The notes beneath the pieces were generated by a model. It worked only from the letters and a program-made list of their open reading frames with translations. It did not search any database and had not been told where the DNA came from. Shown here piece by piece: positions 7,787 through 13,842 of a stretch of DNA of 13,842 nucleotides; position 1 is the first letter of the stretch; each line of letters begins with the position of its first letter. Source of the stretch: Clostridiales bacterium (GTDB taxonomy: Bacteria > Bacillota > Clostridia > Peptostreptococcales > Anaerovoracaceae); the NCBI GenBank assembly GCA_009778415.1, contig WRJV01000301.1, positions 1-13,842 on the forward strand, in the 5' to 3' direction. The position numbers were made by a program, and so were the translations under genes.

Positions 7787-7815
7787 ATTAGAAGTTGTAT
7801 ACATAAAAATGTAAA
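7787..7815 (-). promoter_or_regulatory. Probable sigma-A promoter of the cheA-cheW-cheR-cheB-ftsA-like operon
   Basis: Minus strand: TTTACA at 7810-7815 (five of six bases of the -35 consensus), a 17-base spacer, and TCTAAT at 7787-7792 (five of six of the -10 consensus). Transcription would begin near 7780, leaving an untranslated leader of about 80 bases before cheA. No SigD-type GCCGATA element was found here. The region is AT-rich, so chance matches are possible. Confidence 0.5.
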
Positions 7816-7817
7816 AT

Positions 7818-7878
7818 TAACGTAACATGAAATTTCTTTCGTTGCAATCCATACGCAATTATGATAACATTAACGTTA
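7818..7878. repeat. Repeated TTAACGT motif in the che/sigma divergent control region
   Basis: ATTAACGT occurs at 7816-7823 and again at 7869-7876, a separation of 53 bases, close to five turns of the helix. The second copy lies within the perfect palindrome TAACGTTA (7871-7878). The copies flank the interval between the likely che promoter and the likely sigma-gene leader, so they could be operator sites for a shared regulator. The motif is short and AT-rich and may be chance. Confidence 0.25.
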
Positions 7879-7924
7879 GATAAAAGTATCATTATTCCAT
7901 TTGCATCTAATCAGGCAAATCAGC

Positions 7925-7932
7925 AAAGGGGG
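7925..7932 (+). promoter_or_regulatory. Ribosome binding site that favours GTG 7942 as the sigma-factor start
   Basis: AAAGGGGG at 7925-7932 lies nine bases before an in-frame GTG at 7942. The in-frame ATG at 7861 has no purine-rich SD upstream, and the bases between 7861 and 7920 are AT-rich like the control region, not like the GC-rich gene. Confidence 0.7.
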
Positions 7933-7941
7933 CAAAACAGG

Positions 7942-8487
7942 GTGGCGACCTATCTGGGGAGGCGAGCAAAGGGAAAGTTTGTGGAGAAATGCGACGCCCT
8001 GTACGTATGGCACAAAGACCCGGTTTTCCGCATGGCGCAAAGAGCGGTGGGCGGGGACCGGGAATGGGCGCTGGATTTGCTCGATAAGTGCATGATGACG
8101 GCGTACGCAAACGCCGACAAGTTCAGCGACGAAAAATCAGAACGTTCCAAATCAATGATGACGGCCATCCTTCAAAGCCAGATAAGCGAAATATACCGTG
8201 AAGCGTGGGAGAAGATCGGGCTTTGCGAAAAATGCGGCGCAGCCCCGGCTGACCCAAAGGGCCGGTTTGACGTGGACCAGATACTGATCCGCAACGAGTT
8301 CACGGCTGAGCTGGCGAAATACGTGGAGAGGCTGGCCAACAGCGACAGGGAGCTGGTCTTCATGCGTTTCTACGCAGGCTTCACCGCAGAAGAAATATCC
8401 CGGAACCTTGGGTGCAGCACCGAGGACGTTGACGGGCGGATTTTCCGGGTCAAGCAAAAAATCGCCGGGATGATCAAGGAGGGGTAG
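7942..8487 (+). CDS. ECF-like sigma-70 family RNA polymerase sigma factor
   Basis: Probable extracytoplasmic-function-type sigma factor, which would direct RNA polymerase to a small set of promoters, often including its own operon. From GTG 7942 it has 181 residues, a usual ECF length (208 if ATG 7861 were used). Region 2 is at about 25-90: FRMAQRAVGGDREWALDLLDKCMMTAYANADKF resembles the ECF region 2.1-2.2 pattern, and ISEIYRE (81-87) the region 2.4 end, though this half is divergent. Region 4 is clear at about 125-178: LANSDRELVFMRFYAGFTAEEISRNLGCS is the helix-turn-helix, with FRVKQKI following. The linker carries a CEKC pair (C95, C98), not usual for the family. Eight bases after the stop comes a small membrane protein that is probably its anti-sigma partner, then a surface protein that is the likely target. 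It is divergent from cheA. Confidence 0.8.
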   Translation: MATYLGRRAKGKFVEKCDALYVWHKDPVFRMAQRAVGGDREWALDLLDKCMMTAYANADKFSDEKSERSKSMMTAILQSQISEIYREAWEKIGLCEKCGAAPADPKGRFDVDQILIRNEFTAELAKYVERLANSDRELVFMRFYAGFTAEEISRNLGCSTEDVDGRIFRVKQKIAGMIKEG

Positions 8488-8495
8488 CGCCGCAC

Positions 8496-8849
8496 ATGTC
8501 AACATTCAACACCGAGCAGGGAAAAACGTCGGGAAAGATGTCCGACCTTGTGATGGAATACATCTCGCAGTTCATCGCACGGGATTTCTTCGAATCTTAC
8601 GAGAAAGCAAACGGGCTGGACCAGCACGACTACGTGCCGCCCGATTTTGACGATAAAATTTACAAAAAAACCGTAGCCCTTTTCCGCAAAAGCACAGGGC
8701 AAAGCATCAGGGCCCTGCGCGGCGCAGCCTACCTTGCCGCTGCACTGATATGCGTTTCCTGCATCGCGTTCACGGCGCTTGTCCTGTCAGACAGTGCGCT
8801 TCGCCATGAAATCCTGAGTTCAGCCATGTCGCTTCTAAGTAGATTTTGA
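8496..8849 (+). CDS. Small single-pass membrane protein, probable minimal anti-sigma factor
   Basis: A 117-residue protein with a soluble N-terminal part of about 75 residues, one clear transmembrane helix at 76-97 (AAYLAAALICVSCIAFTALVL) and only about 20 residues beyond it. The segment just before the membrane, VPPDFDDKIYKKTVALFRK (47-65), and the SALRHEI after it recall the cytoplasmic and membrane part of clostridial anti-sigma proteins (PxFxxKhxKLh ... sxxhR), but the usual large external sensor domain is absent. There is no zinc-type HxxxCxxC motif. The SD AAGGAGGGG (8476-8484) lies inside the last codons of the sigma gene, so the pair is probably co-translated. Function is inferred from position and topology, not from a firm family match; it could instead be an unrelated small membrane protein. 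Confidence 0.6.
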   Translation: MSTFNTEQGKTSGKMSDLVMEYISQFIARDFFESYEKANGLDQHDYVPPDFDDKIYKKTVALFRKSTGQSIRALRGAAYLAAALICVSCIAFTALVLSDSALRHEILSSAMSLLSRF

Positions 8850-8877
8850 TATTTCCATTTAATTGGAGGGTGAGTAA

Positions 8878-11800
8878 ATGAGAAAAAAACCATTGAGGGC
8901 CAAAACCGGTGAAAGGAAAGCTCTTTCGCTTGCTCTTGCGCTGGCGCTTTTTGCGTCCCTGGCGCTTGCGCCGGGTGCGCACCAAAGCGGCAAGGCCTAC
9001 GGCGCCCACTGGGCGGACAGCTACCTGAACAGGCTTGCGGACAACAACATAATGCGGGGGGACGAGTACGGGAATTTGAACCCAGACAGGAACATCACCC
9101 GCGCCGAGTTTGCAGCCATGCTGAACAGGGCCTTCGGCTTTTCGGAAAACAAAGGCGCGTCGTTTTCCGACGTGGCCAAGGACGCATGGTATTCGGACGA
9201 CATTTCGTTTGCGTCGTACCAAGGGTATTTCCAAGGGACCGGCAGCGGCGCCAACCCAAGCGGCAACTTGACAAGAGAGGAAGCAGTCACCATGATCTGC
9301 AGGGCGCTCAAGATAGAGCCGGACCCTGTCGACTCGCTCAGGTTCGCGGACAGCAGGAATTTTGCCGCCTGGAGCAAGGGGTACATCAACGCCGCGACCG
9401 ACAAGGGGATGATCTCGGGGTACGGTGACAACACCTTCAAGCCCGGAAACCCGATAACCAGGGGCGAGGTCGCCAAGATACTGGCAACCGTGGCGGGCGA
9501 AATAGTGAACCAGCCGTCCCAGGCGTGCCTGGGCTATGTAAACGGCAACGTCACGCTGTCAAAATCGGGGGCGGGCCTTAGAGACACAGTCATAACAGGC
9601 GACCTTTACATTACCGAAGGCGTACTGTCAGGTTACGTGTTCCTCGAAAACGTAACCGTCCTGGGGACGATCTACATAAGCGGCGCCGGCGAAAGCAACG
9701 CAGCCGCCAGCAGCATCGTCATGACGGACTGCAACGTAAACAACATCATCATAGACCTGAACCACGGCAAAAAAGTGAGCGTCATCGCGCAAGGCGGCAC
9801 CGAGATAAAGAACACCGTTGTAAAGAGCAACGCCTACCTAGAGGAGAACAACGCCAAGGCGTCGGCGTTCAACGACATACAGCTCAATGGGCCTGCCGGG
9901 ACCAAGCTTGACCTTTCAGGCGAATTCACCGAAGTCAGGCTAAAGGCGCCCGGCAACGTGGTCAGCCTGAACAAAGGGTACATCGACAGCTTCGTTTCAG
10001 ACGAGGACGCCGTGGGCGGAAGCTTGTTCCTTGAAAAGGGGACCGAGCTCGGCGAACTCTACATAGACGGCAATGCCACTGTGACAGGCACAGGCAAGAT
10101 CGAGTACGCCAGCATCGGCGCGAACGGTGCGAACATTGCCCAGATGCCCGACGAAATATACATCAAGCCGGGCTACACCGCCACGATCAACGGCAAGACG
10201 ATGGGCTACCTTGAGGCAGAGCTGGAAAACGCCACTCCCAGGATAGAAAACGGCTACCCAAAAGCGGAGGACGTTACGGCGAACAGCGCATCAGGGCAGG
10301 CATTGGGGAACAAGCCGGGGACGATATTCTGGGCGGTCCAGGAACAGGGGGGCGAGGCGCCGACAGAGGAGGCGATGAGGAACCCCAAAAATGACGAGCT
10401 CATAGTCCAGTCGGGGAGCATGGCCCTGGCCATGTCCGCAATCGACGCCGAGTCGGAGCTGTCGGCGAAGATATCGGGCCTGCAGAACGGGGGGGACTAC
10501 GAGCTCTTCGTGATGCTGGTGGATTCAAAGGACAATGCGTCGAAGGTGCGCTCGGTGGATTTCGAGACCCTCGACAAGGTCAAGCCGGCATTCCTTTCCG
10601 GATATCCGAAGGGAAGGGCGGAATCGACGCCGGCTGTCGCGTCCGGCGGCGCTATCCTGGCGCCGGCGCTGCACCAGCTCGTATTTGACGTGGTGCCGAC
10701 AAAAGCATGCGGCGTCTATTGGGTGGCAATGCCGGAAAAGAGCGCGGCTCCCACTGCGGAACGCCTGGTCTCGGGGAGCGGTATGGCGGGCGAAATCGCG
10801 CACAACTCGAGCCCCGTGGAAGCGGCAGACAGCGCGGTGGCGACGATCACCATAGGCACTCTCCAGTCTGACGGGAAAAGCCTGCTTGCAGAGGACACCC
10901 CGTACGACGTCTATATTGCGCTGAAGGATGCGAGGGGGAACATTTCTGCAGTCAGCAAAACCACGATCAGGACGAAGGACGTCACGCCGCCCGAATTTAT
11001 GGCAGGCTATCCGATGGTCGGGCTGATTTCGGAAACCAACATACCCATCAAGCTTATGGCCAATGAAGCAGCTACGCTCTACTGGGCCCTGCTGGACTAC
11101 GGTACGGCATTTCCGCCGGGCTCGCCTCAATCGGGCGAGCTGGTAGACCAGAAGACAGGGGACATAGCTTACTATTGGGACTCAAACGACGCGAAAAACG
11201 CCGTCGAGCAGGCGAGGGGCGCCATAAAGAGCGGGAACCTGAAAACTGCGCCGGACAAGGAAAGCCAGTTTGCGGTTTCGGGCCTCCGCGCGGAGACGAC
11301 CTACGACCTTTACCTGCTGCTCAAGGACGCGTCAGGCAACAGGAGCACAGTCGGCAAAATCGAAATAACGACCAAGAGCGTCGTCGCGCCGGTGGCAGAG
11401 GTCGCGTTTGACGACCGTTTTGAAGGGTGGCCCCCTGTGGGCAGCGTGGTCAGGCTTGAATTCAACAAACCTGTCAGGGTCGGCAAGGACGGGCAGACGG
11501 CCAAGGTGGCGGATTTGGCGCAAACGCAGAAGCTAAATGAGCTGACGGACTACATCGAGCTGTACAAGCTGGACGAATTGGACCCCACCAAGCTTAGGGA
11601 GAAAATAGACATCGACTTTGCCGGGGGCGGAGTGAAGGTTTCGGAGCCTTCTGGGCAGGGCACGGTAATCAGCTTTCAGACCGGCACCGCCACCGGGGCG
11701 GGAATTGCCGTGAAAATGGAAAGCGGGGGCAGGTACGAGTTCGACCTGAAAGACATTTCAGACCTGTCCGGCCTTCAGATGAAGCAAAACATCAGGAACG

Positions 11801-13533
11801 ACAGGGGGGAGATGGTCGGCAAACCGTTAAAAAACAGCCCATTCCTGATGAGGCCGCCTTCTGTCAAGATAACAAACATCATGAAGAGCGGAGGCGCAAG
11901 CCCCGGCGAGCTGCAGGAGTACGACATCATGTTCGGCATCAAAGCCGACGACGACACCGCAGGGGGGGCAAACAAAGACCTGCTGTACGCCACAGCCCTT
12001 GAGCTGATTACGGACAAGGCCATGACCTTCGACCTTTTCGACCTTTCAAACCCGGCCAAGCCTGTTCTGGAAAACCAGGTCATGATACCCGGCCGCTTCA
12101 TAATGGTGGAAAACGAGCAGGCCCGCAAGGCGTCAGCGGTGCCGCCTGACTACTGCCTGTTCAACGAGCTTCCGGAGAAACGGTACGGCATCAAAATCAC
12201 GGCCCTGGGGGGCGTGGAAGATCCGAAAGACTGGCACGACACAGTCACCTTGAGCGTGTACGGCATCGCCGGGTACCTGTTCAACCTGATGATGTTCGAC
12301 TCGACTGCCAACCCCAACGCCATCGAGGACGCGGTGCAGGTGCCTTACACGGGTGTGGACATAGTGGGCTACCCGCCGCAGCCGCCTTGCCAAGCGGTGT
12401 TCGTGGACATGGAAAAGCCATTCTTCACGATAGGGCCTACAATCGTCGAAGGGGACAGCACGGCAAGGATAACAGGCGCGATAAACAAAGCAGCCAAGGT
12501 TTATTTCTACATGGTTCCCAAAAGCGAGGCGTTTACCACGGATCCGCCCAACGTGAGCCAGCAGCAGCTACTGACCGGCTCGTTCAACCAAAGGCCCGGC
12601 GCAGTCTACGGCAGTTACCAAGTGGCGTTCGGCGGGCCATTCCCCGACTACGTGGTCGCAGGCCTGCTTCCGCTTACGGACTACTACATGTACTATCTGC
12701 TGACGCCCCAAAACAGCATGGACGCCACAGCGGTCGGCGTAGCGAAATTCAGCACCAAGATGATAGAAGTGCCCAGGTTCAACCCTGCCCAGCCTACCTT
12801 TACGTCCCGGGCGGGCAGCGTGGACGTGGAGGTGCGGTTCGACCCCGGGCCCAACGCGCTGGTCTACTGGGTAGCCTACAACATCGGATATGGAGGGACT
12901 GCGGCGACGGAACCCATGTATATCGTCAACGCACAGCCTACTTCTGACGGCAACGTAAAGGGTTACGGCAAGAGCATCCTGGTCCCGTCGGGGACTTCAG
13001 GCAATTTCACCGTGAGCAACCTGGAGCCCGGCCAGTACGACGTCTACATCACCGCGAGGAACGAGCTTGCCCTCGACGCCAAGGAAAACTACTGCACCCC
13101 TGTGAAACTGAAGATTTCGCCGCTCTTCAACAGCCCGCCAAAAGTAACGGTTTTGCCGGGGCCGATCATCGACATTTGGGGCGAAGGTGTCTACAACGGC
13201 GACATCGTGCTCACCTTCGACCAGCCCCTCTACTTCGACCCGGGGGAGGAGCATCCTGTGCAGCCGCTCACCCAAGAGGAAGTGAAAAGCGCCACAAATT
13301 CCATCGGCATGGAAGTCAACAAGTCGAGCATCACCACAACGCCCGCCGGCAGCGCGTCGCCGGTCACCAGCATCACGATTAAGTACACCGAAGCTCTGAT
13401 AAGCTCGTACATACTGATCGAGCAGAGGATAACGAACAGCGGGGGCTTTGCCAACACCCAGACAGGGTGGCTGCAGGTGAAGCTCGAAATGGGTGCCGAC
13501 GGAAAACCAGCTTGGGTTGCGGCGTGGATATAA
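8878..13533 (+). CDS. Large secreted SLH-domain surface protein with beta-helix-like and fibronectin-like repeat regions
   Basis: A 1,551-residue exported protein anchored non-covalently to the cell wall. A basic start and hydrophobic run (15-31) form the signal peptide, with possible cleavage after ALA31 or GA43. Three SLH domains follow: about 44-90 (HWADSYLNRL, ITRAEF), 95-150 (FSDVAKDAWY, LTREEA) and 155-209 (FADSRNFAAW, ITRGEV). SLH triplets bind pyruvylated wall polysaccharide. Residues about 217-445 form a beta-strand-rich module typical of right-handed helix-like SLH proteins (GDLYITEGVLSG, IYISGAG, TVTGTGKIEYASI). From 454 on come five divergent repeats, interrupted by a segment (837-1180) with a SbsA-type Ig-like strand (VVRLEFNKPV); a similar strand (DIVLTFDQPL) lies near 1442. 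No enzyme motif is seen. SD GGAGG before ATG 8878; 28 bases after the anti-sigma-like gene, so probably in its operon. Confidence 0.88.
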   Translation: MRKKPLRAKTGERKALSLALALALFASLALAPGAHQSGKAYGAHWADSYLNRLADNNIMRGDEYGNLNPDRNITRAEFAAMLNRAFGFSENKGASFSDVAKDAWYSDDISFASYQGYFQGTGSGANPSGNLTREEAVTMICRALKIEPDPVDSLRFADSRNFAAWSKGYINAATDKGMISGYGDNTFKPGNPITRGEVAKILATVAGEIVNQPSQACLGYVNGNVTLSKSGAGLRDTVITGDLYITEGVLSGYVFLENVTVLGTIYISGAGESNAAASSIVMTDCNVNNIIIDLNHGKKVSVIAQGGTEIKNTVVKSNAYLEENNAKASAFNDIQLNGPAGTKLDLSGEFTEVRLKAPGNVVSLNKGYIDSFVSDEDAVGGSLFLEKGTELGELYIDGNATVTGTGKIEYASIGANGANIAQMPDEIYIKPGYTATINGKTMGYLEAELENATPRIENGYPKAEDVTANSASGQALGNKPGTIFWAVQEQGGEAPTEEAMRNPKNDELIVQSGSMALAMSAIDAESELSAKISGLQNGGDYELFVMLVDSKDNASKVRSVDFETLDKVKPAFLSGYPKGRAESTPAVASGGAILAPALHQLVFDVVPTKACGVYWVAMPEKSAAPTAERLVSGSGMAGEIAHNSSPVEAADSAVATITIGTLQSDGKSLLAEDTPYDVYIALKDARGNISAVSKTTIRTKDVTPPEFMAGYPMVGLISETNIPIKLMANEAATLYWALLDYGTAFPPGSPQSGELVDQKTGDIAYYWDSNDAKNAVEQARGAIKSGNLKTAPDKESQFAVSGLRAETTYDLYLLLKDASGNRSTVGKIEITTKSVVAPVAEVAFDDRFEGWPPVGSVVRLEFNKPVRVGKDGQTAKVADLAQTQKLNELTDYIELYKLDELDPTKLREKIDIDFAGGGVKVSEPSGQGTVISFQTGTATGAGIAVKMESGGRYEFDLKDISDLSGLQMKQNIRNDRGEMVGKPLKNSPFLMRPPSVKITNIMKSGGASPGELQEYDIMFGIKADDDTAGGANKDLLYATALELITDKAMTFDLFDLSNPAKPVLENQVMIPGRFIMVENEQARKASAVPPDYCLFNELPEKRYGIKITALGGVEDPKDWHDTVTLSVYGIAGYLFNLMMFDSTANPNAIEDAVQVPYTGVDIVGYPPQPPCQAVFVDMEKPFFTIGPTIVEGDSTARITGAINKAAKVYFYMVPKSEAFTTDPPNVSQQQLLTGSFNQRPGAVYGSYQVAFGGPFPDYVVAGLLPLTDYYMYYLLTPQNSMDATAVGVAKFSTKMIEVPRFNPAQPTFTSRAGSVDVEVRFDPGPNALVYWVAYNIGYGGTAATEPMYIVNAQPTSDGNVKGYGKSILVPSGTSGNFTVSNLEPGQYDVYITARNELALDAKENYCTPVKLKISPLFNSPPKVTVLPGPIIDIWGEGVYNGDIVLTFDQPLYFDPGEEHPVQPLTQEEVKSATNSIGMEVNKSSITTTPAGSASPVTSITIKYTEALISSYILIEQRITNSGGFANTQTGWLQVKLEMGADGKPAWVAAWI
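10237..13128 (+). repeat. Five divergent protein repeats (about 110-130 residues) in the SLH surface protein
   Basis: Five copies share a YW-type strand and a later YDhYhhhKD-type strand. Copy 1 (residues 454-565): IFWAV, DYELFVMLVDSKDN. Copy 2 (570-700): VYWVA, YDVYIALKDARGN. Copy 3 (705-835): LYWAL, YDLYLLLKDASGN. Copy 4 (1181-1294): VYFYM, YYMYYLLTPQN. Copy 5 (1296-1414): VYWVA, YDVYITARNE. Copies 1-3 also begin with a GYP motif. The pattern suggests fibronectin-III-like beta-sandwiches forming a stalk. Copies are too divergent at the DNA level to recombine readily. Residues 837-1180 between copies 3 and 4 are not part of the series. Confidence 0.75.
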
Positions 13534-13591
13534 AAACGAGGGTAATCAATTCATAGTTATATAATATGTTATATTAATATTACAAAAGTTC

Positions 13592-13620
13592 TTGTCCTTT
13601 GCGATTAAACATAGTATAAT
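13592..13620 (+). promoter_or_regulatory. Sigma-A promoter of flgB and the downstream flagellar operon
   Basis: TTGTCC at 13592-13597 (four of six bases of the -35 consensus), a 17-base spacer and a perfect TATAAT at 13615-13620. The start point should be near 13627, giving a leader of about 45 bases with the SD AAAGGGGG just before flgB. The flgB operon normally encodes the early basal body, so a housekeeping sigma promoter is expected. Confidence 0.85.
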
Positions 13621-13671
13621 ACTTGTGTGTATCAACCAAAGTCAAAATGAACAAATGGAAAGGGGGCTTCG

Positions 13672-13842
13672 ATGGACTGGTTAAATGATAACTCAATGTT
13701 ACTTGCGCAGAAGACGCTCGACGTGACGTGGGCAAAACAGAAAGCAGCCCTTGACAATATCGCCAACGTCGACACGCCCGGTTACAAGGCAAAGTACGTT
13801 TTGTTCGAAGACGAGCTCAGAAGCAGGCTCAGCCGGTTCAGC
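13672..13842 (+). CDS. flgB: Flagellar basal-body rod protein FlgB, N-terminal part, cut by window edge
   Basis: FlgB is a proximal rod subunit of the flagellar basal body, placed in the periplasm-facing/wall zone by the flagellar export system. Only the first 57 codons are present. The rod-protein signature DNIANVDTPGYKAK lies at residues 28-41, preceded by a hydrophobic helix (MLLAQKTLDV) and followed by FEDELRSRL, which fits FlgB better than FlgC or FlgG. The ATG at 13672 has the SD AAAGGGGG upstream. In Firmicutes flgB normally opens the long fla/che operon, which agrees with the strong sigma-A promoter here. The call is firm for a rod protein; FlgB specifically is inferred from the pattern and position. 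Confidence 0.9.
   Translation, partial: MDWLNDNSMLLAQKTLDVTWAKQKAALDNIANVDTPGYKAKYVLFEDELRSRLSRFS

Noticed and set aside
7821..7846. GTAAC and CGTT elements upstream of the sigma gene considered as an ECF autoregulated promoter
   Set aside because: Only 13 bases separate them, while known ECF promoters of this type have about 16 to 17.
10525..11130. Open frame of 201 codons on the minus strand inside the SLH gene
   Set aside because: Arg/His-rich translation typical of an antisense frame of a GC-rich gene; no start signal.
13560..13565. Second TATAAT upstream of flgB
   Set aside because: The bases 17 upstream (CGAGGG) do not resemble a -35 element; the TATAAT at 13615 has a suitable partner.
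13562..13576. Inverted repeat TAATAT-GTT-ATATTA after the SLH gene, considered as a terminator
   Set aside because: All A-T stem of six pairs and no following T run; too weak for an intrinsic terminator.

Overview
This window is a flagellar and chemotaxis locus from a Gram-positive, SLH-type bacterium, most likely an anaerobic member of the Clostridia. Reasons: strong AGGAGG-type Shine-Dalgarno (SD) sites with some TTG and GTG starts; a class III flagellar promoter matching the Bacillus/Clostridium SigD (sigma-28) consensus; Firmicutes-type CheA/CheW/CheR/CheB; a surface protein with three S-layer-homology (SLH) domains; and GC-rich genes separated by AT-rich control regions. I cannot name a genus.

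Left half (bases 1-7,696, all on the minus strand, so read right to left). A chemotaxis operon runs cheA, cheW, cheR, cheB and then a gene for a large FtsA-like actin-fold ATPase. The five genes are 14 to 27 bases apart, so they are almost certainly co-transcribed, probably from a sigma-A-like promoter at 7,787-7,815. An 83-base gap carrying a near-perfect SigD promoter (1,156-1,181) follows. It drives flgM (anti-SigD), flgN (hook-junction chaperone) and flgK (hook-filament junction protein, cut by the window edge). I see no clear terminator between the two groups, so flgM may be read both from the chemotaxis operon and from its own SigD promoter.

Right half (7,697-13,842, plus strand). A divergent AT-rich control region of about 245 bases leads into a three-gene cassette: an ECF-like sigma factor (the best start is GTG at 7,942, not the upstream ATG), a 117-residue single-pass membrane protein that looks like a minimal anti-sigma factor, and a 1,551-residue secreted SLH protein with a beta-helix-like module and five divergent repeats. 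After 138 AT-rich bases, a sigma-A promoter with a perfect TATAAT box precedes flgB, the first gene of what is normally the large early flagellar operon. flgB is cut by the right edge.

How it fits together: FlgM holds SigD until the hook is finished, FlgN escorts FlgK, and CheA/W/R/B form the sensory kinase and adaptation core. Two parts are not standard. One is the FtsA-like ATPase with several C-terminal beta-grasp-like segments inside the chemotaxis operon. The other is the sigma/anti-sigma/SLH-protein cassette between the chemotaxis and flgB operons. Most of the window is otherwise conventional motility biology, and no mobile element, RNA gene or CRISPR array was seen. No gene-free stretch exceeds 300 bases.
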